64,000 nucleotides of DNA, taken from contig NW_027136913.1 in assembly GCF_040869045.1 (NCBI RefSeq), positions 310,001 to 374,000 on the forward strand. The letters are read 5' to 3'. How positions within the stretch are numbered: the first letter of the stretch is position 1; each line of letters begins with the position of its first letter. Positions 11,546 to 21,109 of this stretch are shown piece by piece. Under the pieces are notes generated by a model, which was not told the origin of the DNA, ran no database searches, and saw only the letters and a list, made by a program, of their open reading frames with translations. Both the position numbers and the translations under genes were made by a program. Source of the stretch: Eurosta solidaginis (taxonomy: Eukaryota > Arthropoda > Insecta > Diptera > Tephritidae).

Positions 11546-11622
11546 CTTATGTTGTCACCATAGCTCTCAACTGAGTATGTAATGTTCGGTTACACCCGAA
11601 CTTAACCTTCCTTACTTGTTTT

Positions 11623-12178
11623 AAATTGTTTTTGTTGTGCAATCGTAAAATTAATGCGTTGGTTTTGCGGTAAAAGGATTTGAATAGCAAATTTAGAGCA
11701 TTTTAAAACACGTATTGCCACATATTTTTGTTGTATTTATAATTGTTGTTGTTTGCAAAATTATTGGCGTTGTTGGCATTGGTTTTAAATGGCCATTTGG
11801 CTGTTCAGTGTTTTTTTTGGTTGGTTGTTTGTTTAGCAGTTAGTTGCAGGGCATACACAAAATTAGAAAAGGAAGTACAAAAACAAAAAACAATTCATAG
11901 GCATTAGTAGACACAAAATTTTAAGCGTGCTAATTTAAATACATAATATTTTATTAGCCTATTTATGTTATTAAATATTTATAGTTATTTGTAGTCGTGA
12001 AAACAGATGTGTTTTAAATTGTTCAGGCTAAATGCTTAATGCGTTTTTATAGTTAAATAACGGCACTTGTATTTAGCATAAAGTTATTAATGTTATGTAG
12101 CATAAACAAATTTTTGGCGAATTTTTCGAGCAAACAAATAAGCGAACAACACATAAGGACATATGTAGGTATGTATTA
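11623..12178. other. intron sequence, nothing recognised
   Basis: TTG/GTT-rich and AT-rich sequence between the dispersed repeat and the LINE fragment. Only short random ORFs are present. Confidence 0.4.
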
Positions 12179-12440
12179 GGTTAGGTTGAACTATAAAGAC
12201 TTCCATAGTGTTACCAGAATTTGTTTGACGGCCAAACGGAAGGACCCCAATCAGGCGCCAGGACATATGTTATAGAATATAACTCCGTCCTCTTGGAAAA
12301 CACTAGCAGTTTTCTAGGACCAAGTTTAATTGCTGCCTCGAGATCTGGCAACTCTGGCGCCCCTAATAGTTGGAGCCTTGTCCTGGCGAGCGCAGGACAT
12401 GAACACAGAATGTGTTTAACTGATTCTCCGAACGTTTCGA
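12179..12440 (-). mobile_element. LINE ORF2 3' end, broken
   Basis: On the minus strand this encodes HILCSCPALARTRLQLLG, the conserved tail after the C-terminal zinc knuckle of LINE ORF2 proteins. It continues through the 3' UTR to a tail with two TTAGG units as seen on the plus strand at 12179-12188. The upstream zinc-binding cysteines, RNase H and RT are missing. The same family is seen at 47600-48325 (plus) and 49478-49740 (minus). Its upstream edge joins gypsy integrase sequence in one open frame, so the LINE piece and the gypsy piece form a chance chimera. Confidence 0.75.
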
Positions 12441-12444
12441 ACGT

Positions 12445-13100
12445 AAACGAGAATGTACATACTAGTGTACTCCAAAAACAGGACACGCCTCGCTTTAGAT
12501 ATTTCACGAATTCAGCAGTGATGGATTTTCGCATTTGCTTAAGTAAAACAAATTTTGAAAAATGGTTTAGATATACAAATATATAAACGTTGCCATCACA
12601 AGTCCGTAGATATGGACGCATGAAGTTGACGAACAAACGTTGAAAAGGGCGCTCGGTGGGGTGTTGCTTTCCAATGGTTTGCTTGTGGAAGGCATTTCGA
12701 TATTGTGCACTGCTCCTTCTACTCAACATCAAAGCAGCTAAGTCGGACCGCAGAGTTTCAAGGCATGGTTGTAAAATCGTACGCCTGTAGCTTAAGGCTT
12801 TATCTTGTTAGTTGGCCTGATCGATCCTTCTGGCTCATGAGCCACTTTAATTTCGCGTGAACTGTTATCACAAAAAGGTAAACCTTCAACGTAGGGCCTG
12901 AACGTCTTAATGCTTATTACAGCTGCGTAACACTCCAGTTCCGTAATACTTTAAGAATTTTGATATGCGGGTATCGGGTTATAACAAACGTGATCGTACC
13001 AGTTACAACATATTTGGAATGATGATATCCATGACGGTGGAACTGAATATACCACTTTCATTCGAAAGCAAACTGGCGATCGTTTGAACACAAATTTCAT
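12445..13100 (-). pseudogene. Ty3/gypsy pol remnant (RNase H and integrase)
   Basis: Read on the minus strand, the higher-coordinate part (about 12880-12960) encodes ELECYAAVISIKTFRPYVEG, a gypsy RNase H segment. The lower part (about 12480-12735) encodes RPFQRLFVNFMRPY and NVYIFVYLNHFSKFVLLK, the start of the integrase core. The order RNase H then integrase is correct for gypsy pol. The integrase VDF-type motif reads VNF, so the first catalytic aspartate is lost. Stops and frame changes separate the two domains. It is truncated and nested with a LINE fragment; no LTR was found next to it. Confidence 0.75.
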
Positions 13101-14650
13101 TGAAAATATAAGTTAAATGTTAAAATAGATGAATAAGTAAAATATAATAACAAATTTCAAAATCTTATTATTAACAAATGTCGAATTCAGACAGGGTTCA
13201 TCCAGGCCAAAAGGAAATATTGCCGGAATTCAAGGCGAGACACCCGCTTTGGTATCGGCTTTCTTCAAATTCAACTTCTCCAGAAAGTAACTAAAACCTT
13301 CTTAAGTTAAGAAATTTCTTCAAGAAACTCCAAAAATTTTTTGCTACAAAGAAATAATACATAAATGACATGCTTACGCTTTGTTCGACAAGTCCAAAGG
13401 GTTACTGCGCTCTCGTAATTGCCTTCGGACTATCTTTTCATCGCCTTCGCTATTACTAGAGCTCAAACAAAACGATAAAATTGGATTCATCGCAGTTATT
13501 TTCTCTACTTTTTATATTTTTGGCAACCAATTTGACAGCTCAAAATCTATTGTGATCTTAAAATACAATCGAACCTAATGTGGATCGTAAAATTTATTGT
13601 GAATTGAAAATAAATAATGTTCCGTTTGCTATCGTATGTTAAAATCCCATTTTGTTTATACGTTTGACGTATCACGTAATTTTCTTTCGTATAGTTGCCG
13701 ATCCGTGATTCTATGTTACGATTAGAGCTATGGGTAGACTTTGGTTGTTTTTTTTTTTACTCGATATGTAAACAATCAAAAAAAAAAAAAAACAACAAAA
13801 AATTAACCTTTCAAATCATAAAAGCTTTAAACGCATAAACAATTCAAATCTTATTAAAAAAATTTGCAGTGGACTATAATTATTAAATTCATTGAAATAG
13901 AACCACTGTACAACGCATTTATAAAGTTACTCGTATGCACCGCCCCTCATATTCCGCTATAGCATAATCAGAAAAATTAAGCATTTGAACGCATGTGTAC
14001 GCATATTTTACAGCAGTTACATTCTTTGTGAATAGTATAGAACCATTTACTAAATTAGTTTTGTAAGCGTCTTTAAACATGTCATTATTTAACCATATTT
14101 AATGCTTTTTAACTTTTTTTAAAATTTACAAAATTAGTTTTAAAATCCTTTCAAAGTATTTATCTCTGTTTGTAAAACAAACTTTTCTTAGTTAAGTAAA
14201 AAGCAAACAGATGCTCGACCAAAACTTTGCTCATTCATGTAAGCATGAAAATTTTAGTTTAATGAATGTCTGAGTTCTACTCTAATGCAGAGAAACAAAC
14301 ACAAAAAAAAAACGTGCAGAAAACCTCCAAAAAAACTTTCGACACTTTACCTCAATGTATGAAATAACAGCAAACTTGCTGGCAACAAAAATTACCACAC
14401 ATAAAAACAGCATGTGCACTTACACAAACATATATATAAACTAAAGCGTGTGAATTTGTACGTTTATTTCCGAGTTATTAACTAAGTGGTAAAGTAAGCT
14501 AACATTGTGATTGGGAGTGTGTATATGTGTATCTACGCATACCTATGTGGCAGCAAGTGCAGCATTAAGCGTACACAAATATACACACACACGCTCATAC
14601 ATATGTACATATGTGTATAGAACTCGTACCATACACACTTTTGTTACGAC
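13101..14650. other. intron sequence, nothing recognised
   Basis: AT-rich DNA with poly-T and poly-A runs near 13749 and 13780. At 13730-13800 two homopolymer tracts face each other. No gene or complete repeat is identified. Confidence 0.4.
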
Positions 14651-14654
14651 TTAC

Positions 14655-14732
14655 CGTTATAAATCCATGTGATATTGGGATTTGGCGCTCCAACTGCACG
14701 GCACCAAATAGGCGCGTCCTTGCCATCCAATG
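14655..14732 (-). CDS. sdk: exon: first half of an Ig domain (Sidekick-like)
   Basis: A 78 bp minus-strand exon with a strong pyrimidine-rich acceptor ending TTACAG (AG at 14734-14733) and a strong donor GTAAGTCG (GT at 14654-14653). It encodes LDGKDAPIW and CRAVGAPNPNITWIYN plus one base of a split codon. The cysteine and the ITW tryptophan are the conserved C and W of an I-set Ig domain. The downstream exon at 6607-6754 supplies the rest of the domain in the matching phase. The split-exon Ig layout and wording match Sidekick-type adhesion proteins from memory. Other Ig-superfamily members cannot be excluded without a search. Remaining exons should lie above 14740 and below 6607, but I found none in this window. 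Confidence 0.75.
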
Positions 14733-15049
14733 CTGTAACATTTTGTGGTGAAAAAAAAAGCGAAAAAAGCGCATATAAAATATAACGTCAAAAAGTAGGA
14801 TAAAAACAAAAAAGAATTAAAAAAAATTCAAAAAACGACACAGTGAGTGAAAAAGAGTGAAAACAAGTGAAAAACTCTTAGCTCGGATGGAAGCGAGCAT
14901 TATACATATACCCAGCTGTATATTCTTACACTCTTAAACTAAAGAAAAATACAAAATAAAAAAAATGAAAATTGAAATGTACAACTTATCCATATGCAAA
15001 ACAGGGTAATACACAGGGTTAAATAATTTTTGTATACAATTTAAAAAAT

Positions 15050-15680
15050 ATTAGAGATTTTATTTCGTTTTTGTGAGCTTCTTATTTCTTTCGGAAAATA
15101 ACAGCAACAATTTTATTTTGTTCGAAAAATAAAAGATATTTTTCCAGTTTTTTATTTGGTTGAGAAAATAACTGTTTTATTTTTAAATTTTTATTTCGTT
15201 CAGAAAAAAAAAACAGTTATACATATATGGATTCTGTTTTATTTATATCGGAAAAAACAGTTAATTTGTGAGTTTTTTATTTTGCTCAAAAGTTATTGGT
15301 TATATTTTGACTCTTTATTTCTTTCGGAATATAATTTACTTTTTTAGTGTTTTATTTTGTTTGGAAAATAAAAGTTATTTCTTGTGTTTTTTGTTTGGTT
15401 CGGAAAATAACAGTTATTTTTTGAATTTTTGATCTCGCTGAGCAAATAAGAGTTATTTTTTAGTGTTTTATTTCGTTTGGAAAATAACAGTTATTTTTGA
15501 TATTTTTATCTCGCTCTTTTTGTCTTATTTTCTTCCAAAAACATTAGTTATATTTTCTCAATTATTATTATTTTTTTAATTTTTGATTTTGTTCTGAAAA
15601 TAACCATTGTAGTTTGAGTTTCTTACTTCGATCGAAAAATAACAGTTATTTTCTGTTGTTTTTATATTGCTTGGAAATAA
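15050..15680 (+). repeat. degenerate palindromic minisatellite (AAAATAACAGTTATTTT)
   Basis: About 12 diverged units of 40-60 bp, each built as TTTTATTTCGTTCGG followed by AAAATAACAGTTATTTT. The second part is a perfect 17-base palindrome around a central A; the clearest cases are near 15406, 15479 and 15645. The array translates into low-complexity ORFs that are not genes. Confidence 0.75.
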
Positions 15681-15995
15681 TCTATATACTTATTAAAGCC
15701 TGGAAACGATGGCGCAATTTCAGCACGGAACATTTTGATACAGCTGGGTATACAAGTCTAGTAAATTGTATGTATTTAACTACACGCAAGAGTATGTAAA
15801 TCGAAAAATAAAGTAAGTGTACGTGCTGTTAAAATTTGAGGGTGGTTGGATGTGTGCAATCAAGTGGTTTATATAGTAGCAGCTGGTCAGCTAGTCAACA
15901 AGTCAACACAGCAAAGCAGATAAGCAGCGGGCAAGTGCCAACCCAATTATTCATTTACGAACGTTGACTAGCTTGATAAGCAAGCAAAAAAAAAA

Positions 15996-16930
15996 AACAA
16001 TTAAGGAAGTCTAAGTTCGGGTGAAACCGAACATTACATACCTAGCTGTGCACTTGAAATACTGTTGTTGTTTGTTTTGTGTGCTTAATAGTGTTACAAG
16101 GCTGCGCAATAATACATATACATATGGTTCTATTCTGAACTAATTTTTCTTCGAGTTATGGCTCCCGAAACATAGAAAATTTCTTAGTCATAAAAGGGGC
16201 GATGCCACGCCCATTTCTTAAAATTTGAAGTTTTCCTATTTGTTGTTATAAATCCACTTGGGAAATGAAATACCATTAATATAAAGCTCTTTTTTGCAAA
16301 GATATTCGTCCACGACCCTTTTAAAAATGTTTTATATAAAAGTGGGCGTGGCCCTTAATCGATTTTGTTAATTTTTCTTCAAAGCATTCCTCATAGCATG
16401 CCGAATTTTGTTACGATAGGTTTAACGCTTTTTGATTTATGATTAATAATATTTATAAAATTGATTTTATCACAAGTGGGCGGTGCCAAGCCTCTTTTTT
16501 AAATTTTTTTTTTAAATTTGTATCAAGAGTCTCAATATTAGTCCACAAGTTAAATTTCAACATTCTAGGTGTACTATTTACTAAATAAACAGCTTTTTTG
16601 TGTTTTCCATATATATTGTTATATATATATATAAAGTGGGCGTGATTATCATCTGATTTCGCTCATTTTTAATACCAATCTCTTCTGGGTCCAGGTAAGC
16701 TCGTGTACCAAATTTGGTGAAGATATCTCAATATTGACTCAAGTTATCGTGTAAACGGACGGAAGGACGGACGGACGGACGTACATGGCTCAATTAAATT
16801 CTTTTTCGATACTGATGGTTTTGATATATGGAAGCCTATATCTATCTCGATTCCTTTATACCTGTACAACCAATCGTTATCCAATTAAAGTTAAAATACC
16901 CTGTGTACAAATACAGATGGGTATAAAAAA
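15996..16930 (+). mobile_element. long dispersed repeat, AACAAGTAAGGA family, copy 2
   Basis: It starts with ACAATTAAGGAAG and the hairpin GTTCGG-GTGAAA-CCGAAC at 16015-16032. It contains GTGGGCGTGG blocks and an ACGGACGG microsatellite near 16757-16782, and ends CCTGTGTACAAATACAG then GGGTATAAAA. The 3' half shares text with the copy at 42027. It is non-coding. Confidence 0.75.
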
Positions 16931-17640
16931 CACAGAAAATAAGGTGTAAGTGCAAATACACATTTCTAGGTGCTTACATGCCTATGCATGTGCATATGTA
17001 TATATGTATGTATGCGCATATTGAGTGAATCCTAGTGTTTTTCGTTCAGCCAACGCTTGGCCACTCAAATTGCATGGTATTTTGCTTGTGTAAATATGCA
17101 AAGGAATAAGGTAAACGTTGTAGGAACTAAAGTGACTATGGGAATGTGTATTGGTGTGAGAGCATATGTTTATATATGTATACGTGAGTGTATATTTATA
17201 CAATATGAATTTCATAAATTTCATATATTTCATACAAAAAATACTCATACCTATGGATATGTAAATATTTGCATGGCAGGAGTAAAGTAAAGTGTTGTTG
17301 TATTAAGTGAAAGCATTAAAATATTGGCGTGACTGTGGAAATATTGCGTGTGTTTGTACAGCATAAATAGCATATACATATATAGCTACATATATATATT
17401 TATACACTTTGATATTTCAATTCATTTGTAGTATTACATGCAAAAAGAAATTTACCAAAAAAAAGAAAACAAAAAATGTTGGCATATACAAGTCAAGTGA
17501 GCAGTTGGCTTTTGATCCCGATATGAATATACATATTTGCAAAAAAAAAAAAACTTACGTGCATACATTCATACAAACATAAATAAATTAATTACATTCA
17601 AAACTTTAGCTTTTTTGTAAATTTTTTAATCGGATTTCTT
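16931..17640. other. AT-rich sequence with (TATG)n-like stretches
   Basis: ATGTATATATGTATGTATG-type microsatellite text is seen near 16995-17015. The ORFs on either strand here are low-complexity. No gene is seen. Confidence 0.4.
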
Positions 17641-17994
17641 TTCTTGAAAATGCTTGTAATTGCTGCTTACAATTACTTGATTGATAAAAATAAAAAATAA
17701 AATCATATTAAGAAATAAGACAATTATATGTATGAATGTAATAATTATCAGGGATTTTCCTTTCAACAATGCACCGAATATGCCTATTAATCAAAATGTA
17801 ATTACCAATTATGAGTAATTAAAATGACTAACTTTTTGTTAAGTCACTATTTGATAACCCAGAAACTTATATATAATTAGTCACGATATTTAATAATCAA
17901 CAAATCAAAATTCATTTCTTAAAAAAATCAATTACAAGCAATCAAAATTATTTATTTCTTGATTAGTCACAATTTGAACAAACATAATTAAATT
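17641..17994. repeat. AT-rich repeat receiving the PLE array, left side
   Basis: Repeated short phrases (AATCAAAAT, TTAGTCACAATTTGA, AATTAC) recur with changes. The same phrases fill 27290-27960 on the other side of the array, so the array appears to have inserted into one copy of this repeat. A segment at 17965-17985 is repeated in inverted form at 27287-27307. Confidence 0.65.
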
Positions 17995-18057
17995 TATGGT
18001 TTGCTGGGTAGAGCTTTTATGGTCGGTTTAATAAGTGTACTTTGTTGTTTTTGTATT

Positions 18058-18098
18058 CTTTGACGCGTTTCGACGCTTACTGCGTCATCATCAGAAAG
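18058..18098 (-). ncRNA. hammerhead ribozyme-like motif, PLE unit 1
   Basis: The minus strand reads CTTT, CTGATGA, T, GACGC-AGTAA-GCGTC, GAAA, CGCG, TC, AAAG. This gives a 4 bp stem I (CTTT/AAAG), the CUGAUGA core, a 5 bp stem II, GAAA, and a tiny stem III from the self-complementary ACGCGU before a GUC cleavage triplet. Short stem III hammerheads that may act as dimers are known from Penelope-like elements. One extra U lies between CUGAUGA and stem II, where canonical forms have a pair, so activity is uncertain. AATAAA (18104-18109, minus) lies directly upstream. Confidence 0.65.
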
Positions 18099-18253
18099 CT
18101 GTTTTTATTTGAAAATATATCAAATATATAAACATTAACTACTTTATCCAACAATAAACATGAAAATGTTATCTTGACAATTGTTACTTACATTGATTGT
18201 TTAACTAATTGTAATATCACAGTTTAAAAACACACATACATATTTACATATTA

Positions 18254-20755
18254 TCAAGTAGCACTGATTTGCGCTTGTTTCTTTGCTCTTTGTACAACTG
18301 CGGTATAGATGTTGCTTATATTGTTAGCGTCCTCTTTGAAATTCATAACCTGGTGTATTTTTTGTTGTATTCTTAAGCTCTCCAAAGTTAGACGTGTTTT
18401 TTCTCTTTTTTCTATGTCTAATATTTGTGCATGGTCAAAATCCGCTGTATGGTTACTCTTTGTAAGGTGCTGTGCGAGAGCCGTTGTCATCTTCTTATTT
18501 TTCGCATCTGTTCTGTGTTCATTTAGCCGTATACCCAGTTGTCGTTTTGTTGTGCCTATATAGTATTGATCACATTTTTCACCCACTTTGCCATTACATT
18601 TTATTTGATATACTACATTGTTCTGTTGCTCTTTTTCCACCGGATCCTTTGTTTTTGTAAAAATATTTCTTAGAGTGAAGTTTGGCTTGTGTGCATAGTT
18701 CACATTTTTAATTTGCATTATTTTATGCAGATTTTGGTTGTCCGTTAAACCCGGGATAAATGTTACTCCGATGTATTTTTGGTGAATTTCATCGGATTTT
18801 TGTGTTTCCTTTTTATCTTCGCGAATTTTATTTGTTACATTTTCTATTAATTTGTCAATAAGCTTGTGTGGATAGCTGTTGTTGTACAAAATTTTTTTAA
18901 TCTTTTGTTTGTTTTCTGGCATAAACTCGTGGTCAGTGAGTAATATTGATTTTCTAATTAGGTTCTTCGCTGTGTTTAACTTTTGTTTCCACGGATGGTT
19001 CGAATGGTAATTAATTATTCTCCCCGATGCAATGGTTTTCGTGTACCATTTCGTTGTACATTTTCTATTTTTATGGATTACTTTTAGGTCTAGGAAGGCT
19101 ATTTCATTTTCTTGTTCTATTTCCATTGTGAATTTTATTTTAGTATGCTGTGCGTTCAATATTTTCAAGATGTCTCCCGCGTCCTTTTTCTTTATGATTG
19201 CGAATATATCATCTACATACTTTTTTATGTATCTGATATATATGTCATTGGTTTTAAGTTCAGCTATGCTGTCGTCAAGTATTTTGTCAAGAACTATGTC
19301 AGCTATGGTTGGCGATAGGGGATTGCCCATGGGCATGCCGTACATTTGCTGATAAAAATTCGTGTTGTACATAAAATAATTATTTTCTCTTAGACAAAAC
19401 TCGAGTATAGTCTGGAAACGTTTCTTTGAAATTTTTGTGTGTTTTTCCAACTCTGGCTACTTTTTCATTATTGTTTGTATTGCTAAATGTATTGGGATGT
19501 TCGTAAATAATGAAACTACATCAAAAGATATTAGAATTTCGTCATCTTCTATATGGATATTTTTGAGATTTTCTTTTAATTGAAATGAGTTCTTTATATT
19601 ATATTCTTCAGATATTATATTCTTCAGTACAACTCCAATATGCTTAGATAAGTTATAGCATGGTACTTTTGTCGACGATACAATTGGCCTTAAGGGCATG
19701 TTTTTCTTATGTATTTTTGGAAGACCGTATATTCTAGGAGCGATGGCTGCAACACTAGATAATTGAAATTTCTGTTTTAGCTCGATTTCGTTTTGCTTAA
19801 ACATTTCATTTATAATTAGGTTGTTCTTTCTCATAAGCTGTTGTGTGGGATCCTTCTGTATCTTTTTGTATACATTACGGTCATCTAACAATTTTTTCAT
19901 TTTTTCCTCATAAATATTTTTGTACATCAAGACTGTCTTGTTTCCTTTGTCAGCCTGAGTTAAAACTATCTCATCTTTGTATTTAGATATGAACTCTTTT
20001 GTGTTCTCAAAAGTTTTTAGCAAAAGTTTATCTTTTGCGTTATTGTTGCGCCTACTCTGGTAATTATTTATCTTCATTGCGATGTGGCTTCTTACACTGT
20101 CCTTAGTTCTGTCATCTTCGATTTTTTGTACTCCTTGTTCCAGTTCCGCGATAACTTGCAATGGTGAGAAATTTTTGTTTGAAACCGGTAGTGAGAATTT
20201 GTAGCCTAGCGAAAGTATCCAACGATATTCTTGCGGTATTTCGATTTTCGTAGTATTAATGAACCAGTCTTCATTGAATCGGATCCCAAACTTTTGAATG
20301 TTGCTAAATATTTGCCTTTGAAGCTTTTTTTGATGAGTTTTTTCCATGTCAGTGCCGATGTGTTTTATAAATTGATCTCGTGTCTCTACGATATTACTGT
20401 AATCTTCTTCTCCGAGTACCGCTATTAGCGTGTCTTTTATGCGTTTCAAATCTTTTTCTATTATTTTTATGGTTACATTTGTTTCTTTTATTTCCAATTT
20501 TAAAATTTTTTGTAGAAAACATTCCTCTATTTTATCAAATTGGCGACGTGTATTGTCAAGTTGGAAACAATGTAGTAATGCCTTTGTTTTGCCGCGTAGG
20601 TGTGGTGGTGTAATTCCATAGTTTTTACACTTCAGCAAAAATTTCAGTTTCCCCTTTTGTTTAACTATTTTTTTCGAGTTTTTGTTAAATTGCTTGATTG
20701 TATACTGTGTTTCCTCATTGTATTTTAGTTTTATGTGTCGAAAAAACTGTTTCAT
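18254..20755 (-). pseudogene. PLE ORF, unit 1: RT + GIY-YIG endonuclease with in-frame stop
   Basis: Same protein as the intact unit 2, but codon 433 is TAG (19457-19459) where unit 2 has TGG (Trp). The two open halves are 432 residues (19457-20755) and about 398 residues (18254-19450). The stop falls between the first catalytic aspartate region of the RT (FDVVSLF, near 412) and the YVDD box (513-516), so a protein stopped there would lack most of the palm and the endonuclease. Residue 325 is Glu, while it is Asp in unit 2. A natural start for the second half is not evident; an initiator there would have to be a TTG codon. Read-through of a single TAG cannot be excluded. Confidence 0.9.
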
Positions 20756-20913
20756 TGTTATGTTTATTGTTGGTTAGGTATTAATAGTATTTCGGATTTG
20801 CTCACCGATTATATACTTTTACTATTTTTATTTAGACCAATTTGAAACTATATGGTTTGCTGGGTAGAGCTTTTATGGTCGGTTTAATAAGTGTACTTTG
20901 TTGTTTTTGTATT

Positions 20914-20954
20914 CTTTGACGCGTTTCGACGCTTACTGCGTCATCATCAGAAAG
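20914..20954 (-). ncRNA. hammerhead ribozyme-like motif, PLE unit 2
   Basis: Same 41 bases as at 18058-18098, displaced by exactly 2856. It lies downstream of the intact unit 2 ORF and about 160 bp upstream of the unit 1 ATG, so cleavage here would separate unit 2 and unit 1 transcripts. Confidence 0.65.
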
Positions 20955-21109
20955 CTGTTTTTATTTGAAAATATATCAAATATATAAACATTAACTACTT
21001 TATCCAACAATAAACATGAAAATGTTATCTTGACAATTGTTACTTACATTGATTGTTTAACTAATTGTAATATCACAGTTTAAAAACACACATACATATT
21101 TACATATTA

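Larger units (their letters stand above)
7406..11622 (-). mobile_element. long dispersed repeat, AACAAGTAAGGA family, copy 1
   Basis: A 4.2 kb non-coding repeat. Its family has one end with AACAAGTAAGGA, a short hairpin (GTTCGG...CCGAAC, here at 11584-11601) and an ATACTCAGCTGAG motif. The other end carries the inverted motif (ATACTCAGTTGAG at 7412). The interior is rich in GTGGGCGTGG blocks. This copy lies in the minus orientation, the same as the host exons, inside their intron. It contains a hAT-type MITE (7446-8036), a tandem duplication of about 760 bp (8176-9695) and a 130 bp minisatellite (10083-11545). Related copies are at 15996, 29405, 31666, 42027 and 62875. No transposase or other ORF is visible. 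I recall the family from tephritids but know no formal class. Confidence 0.8.
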
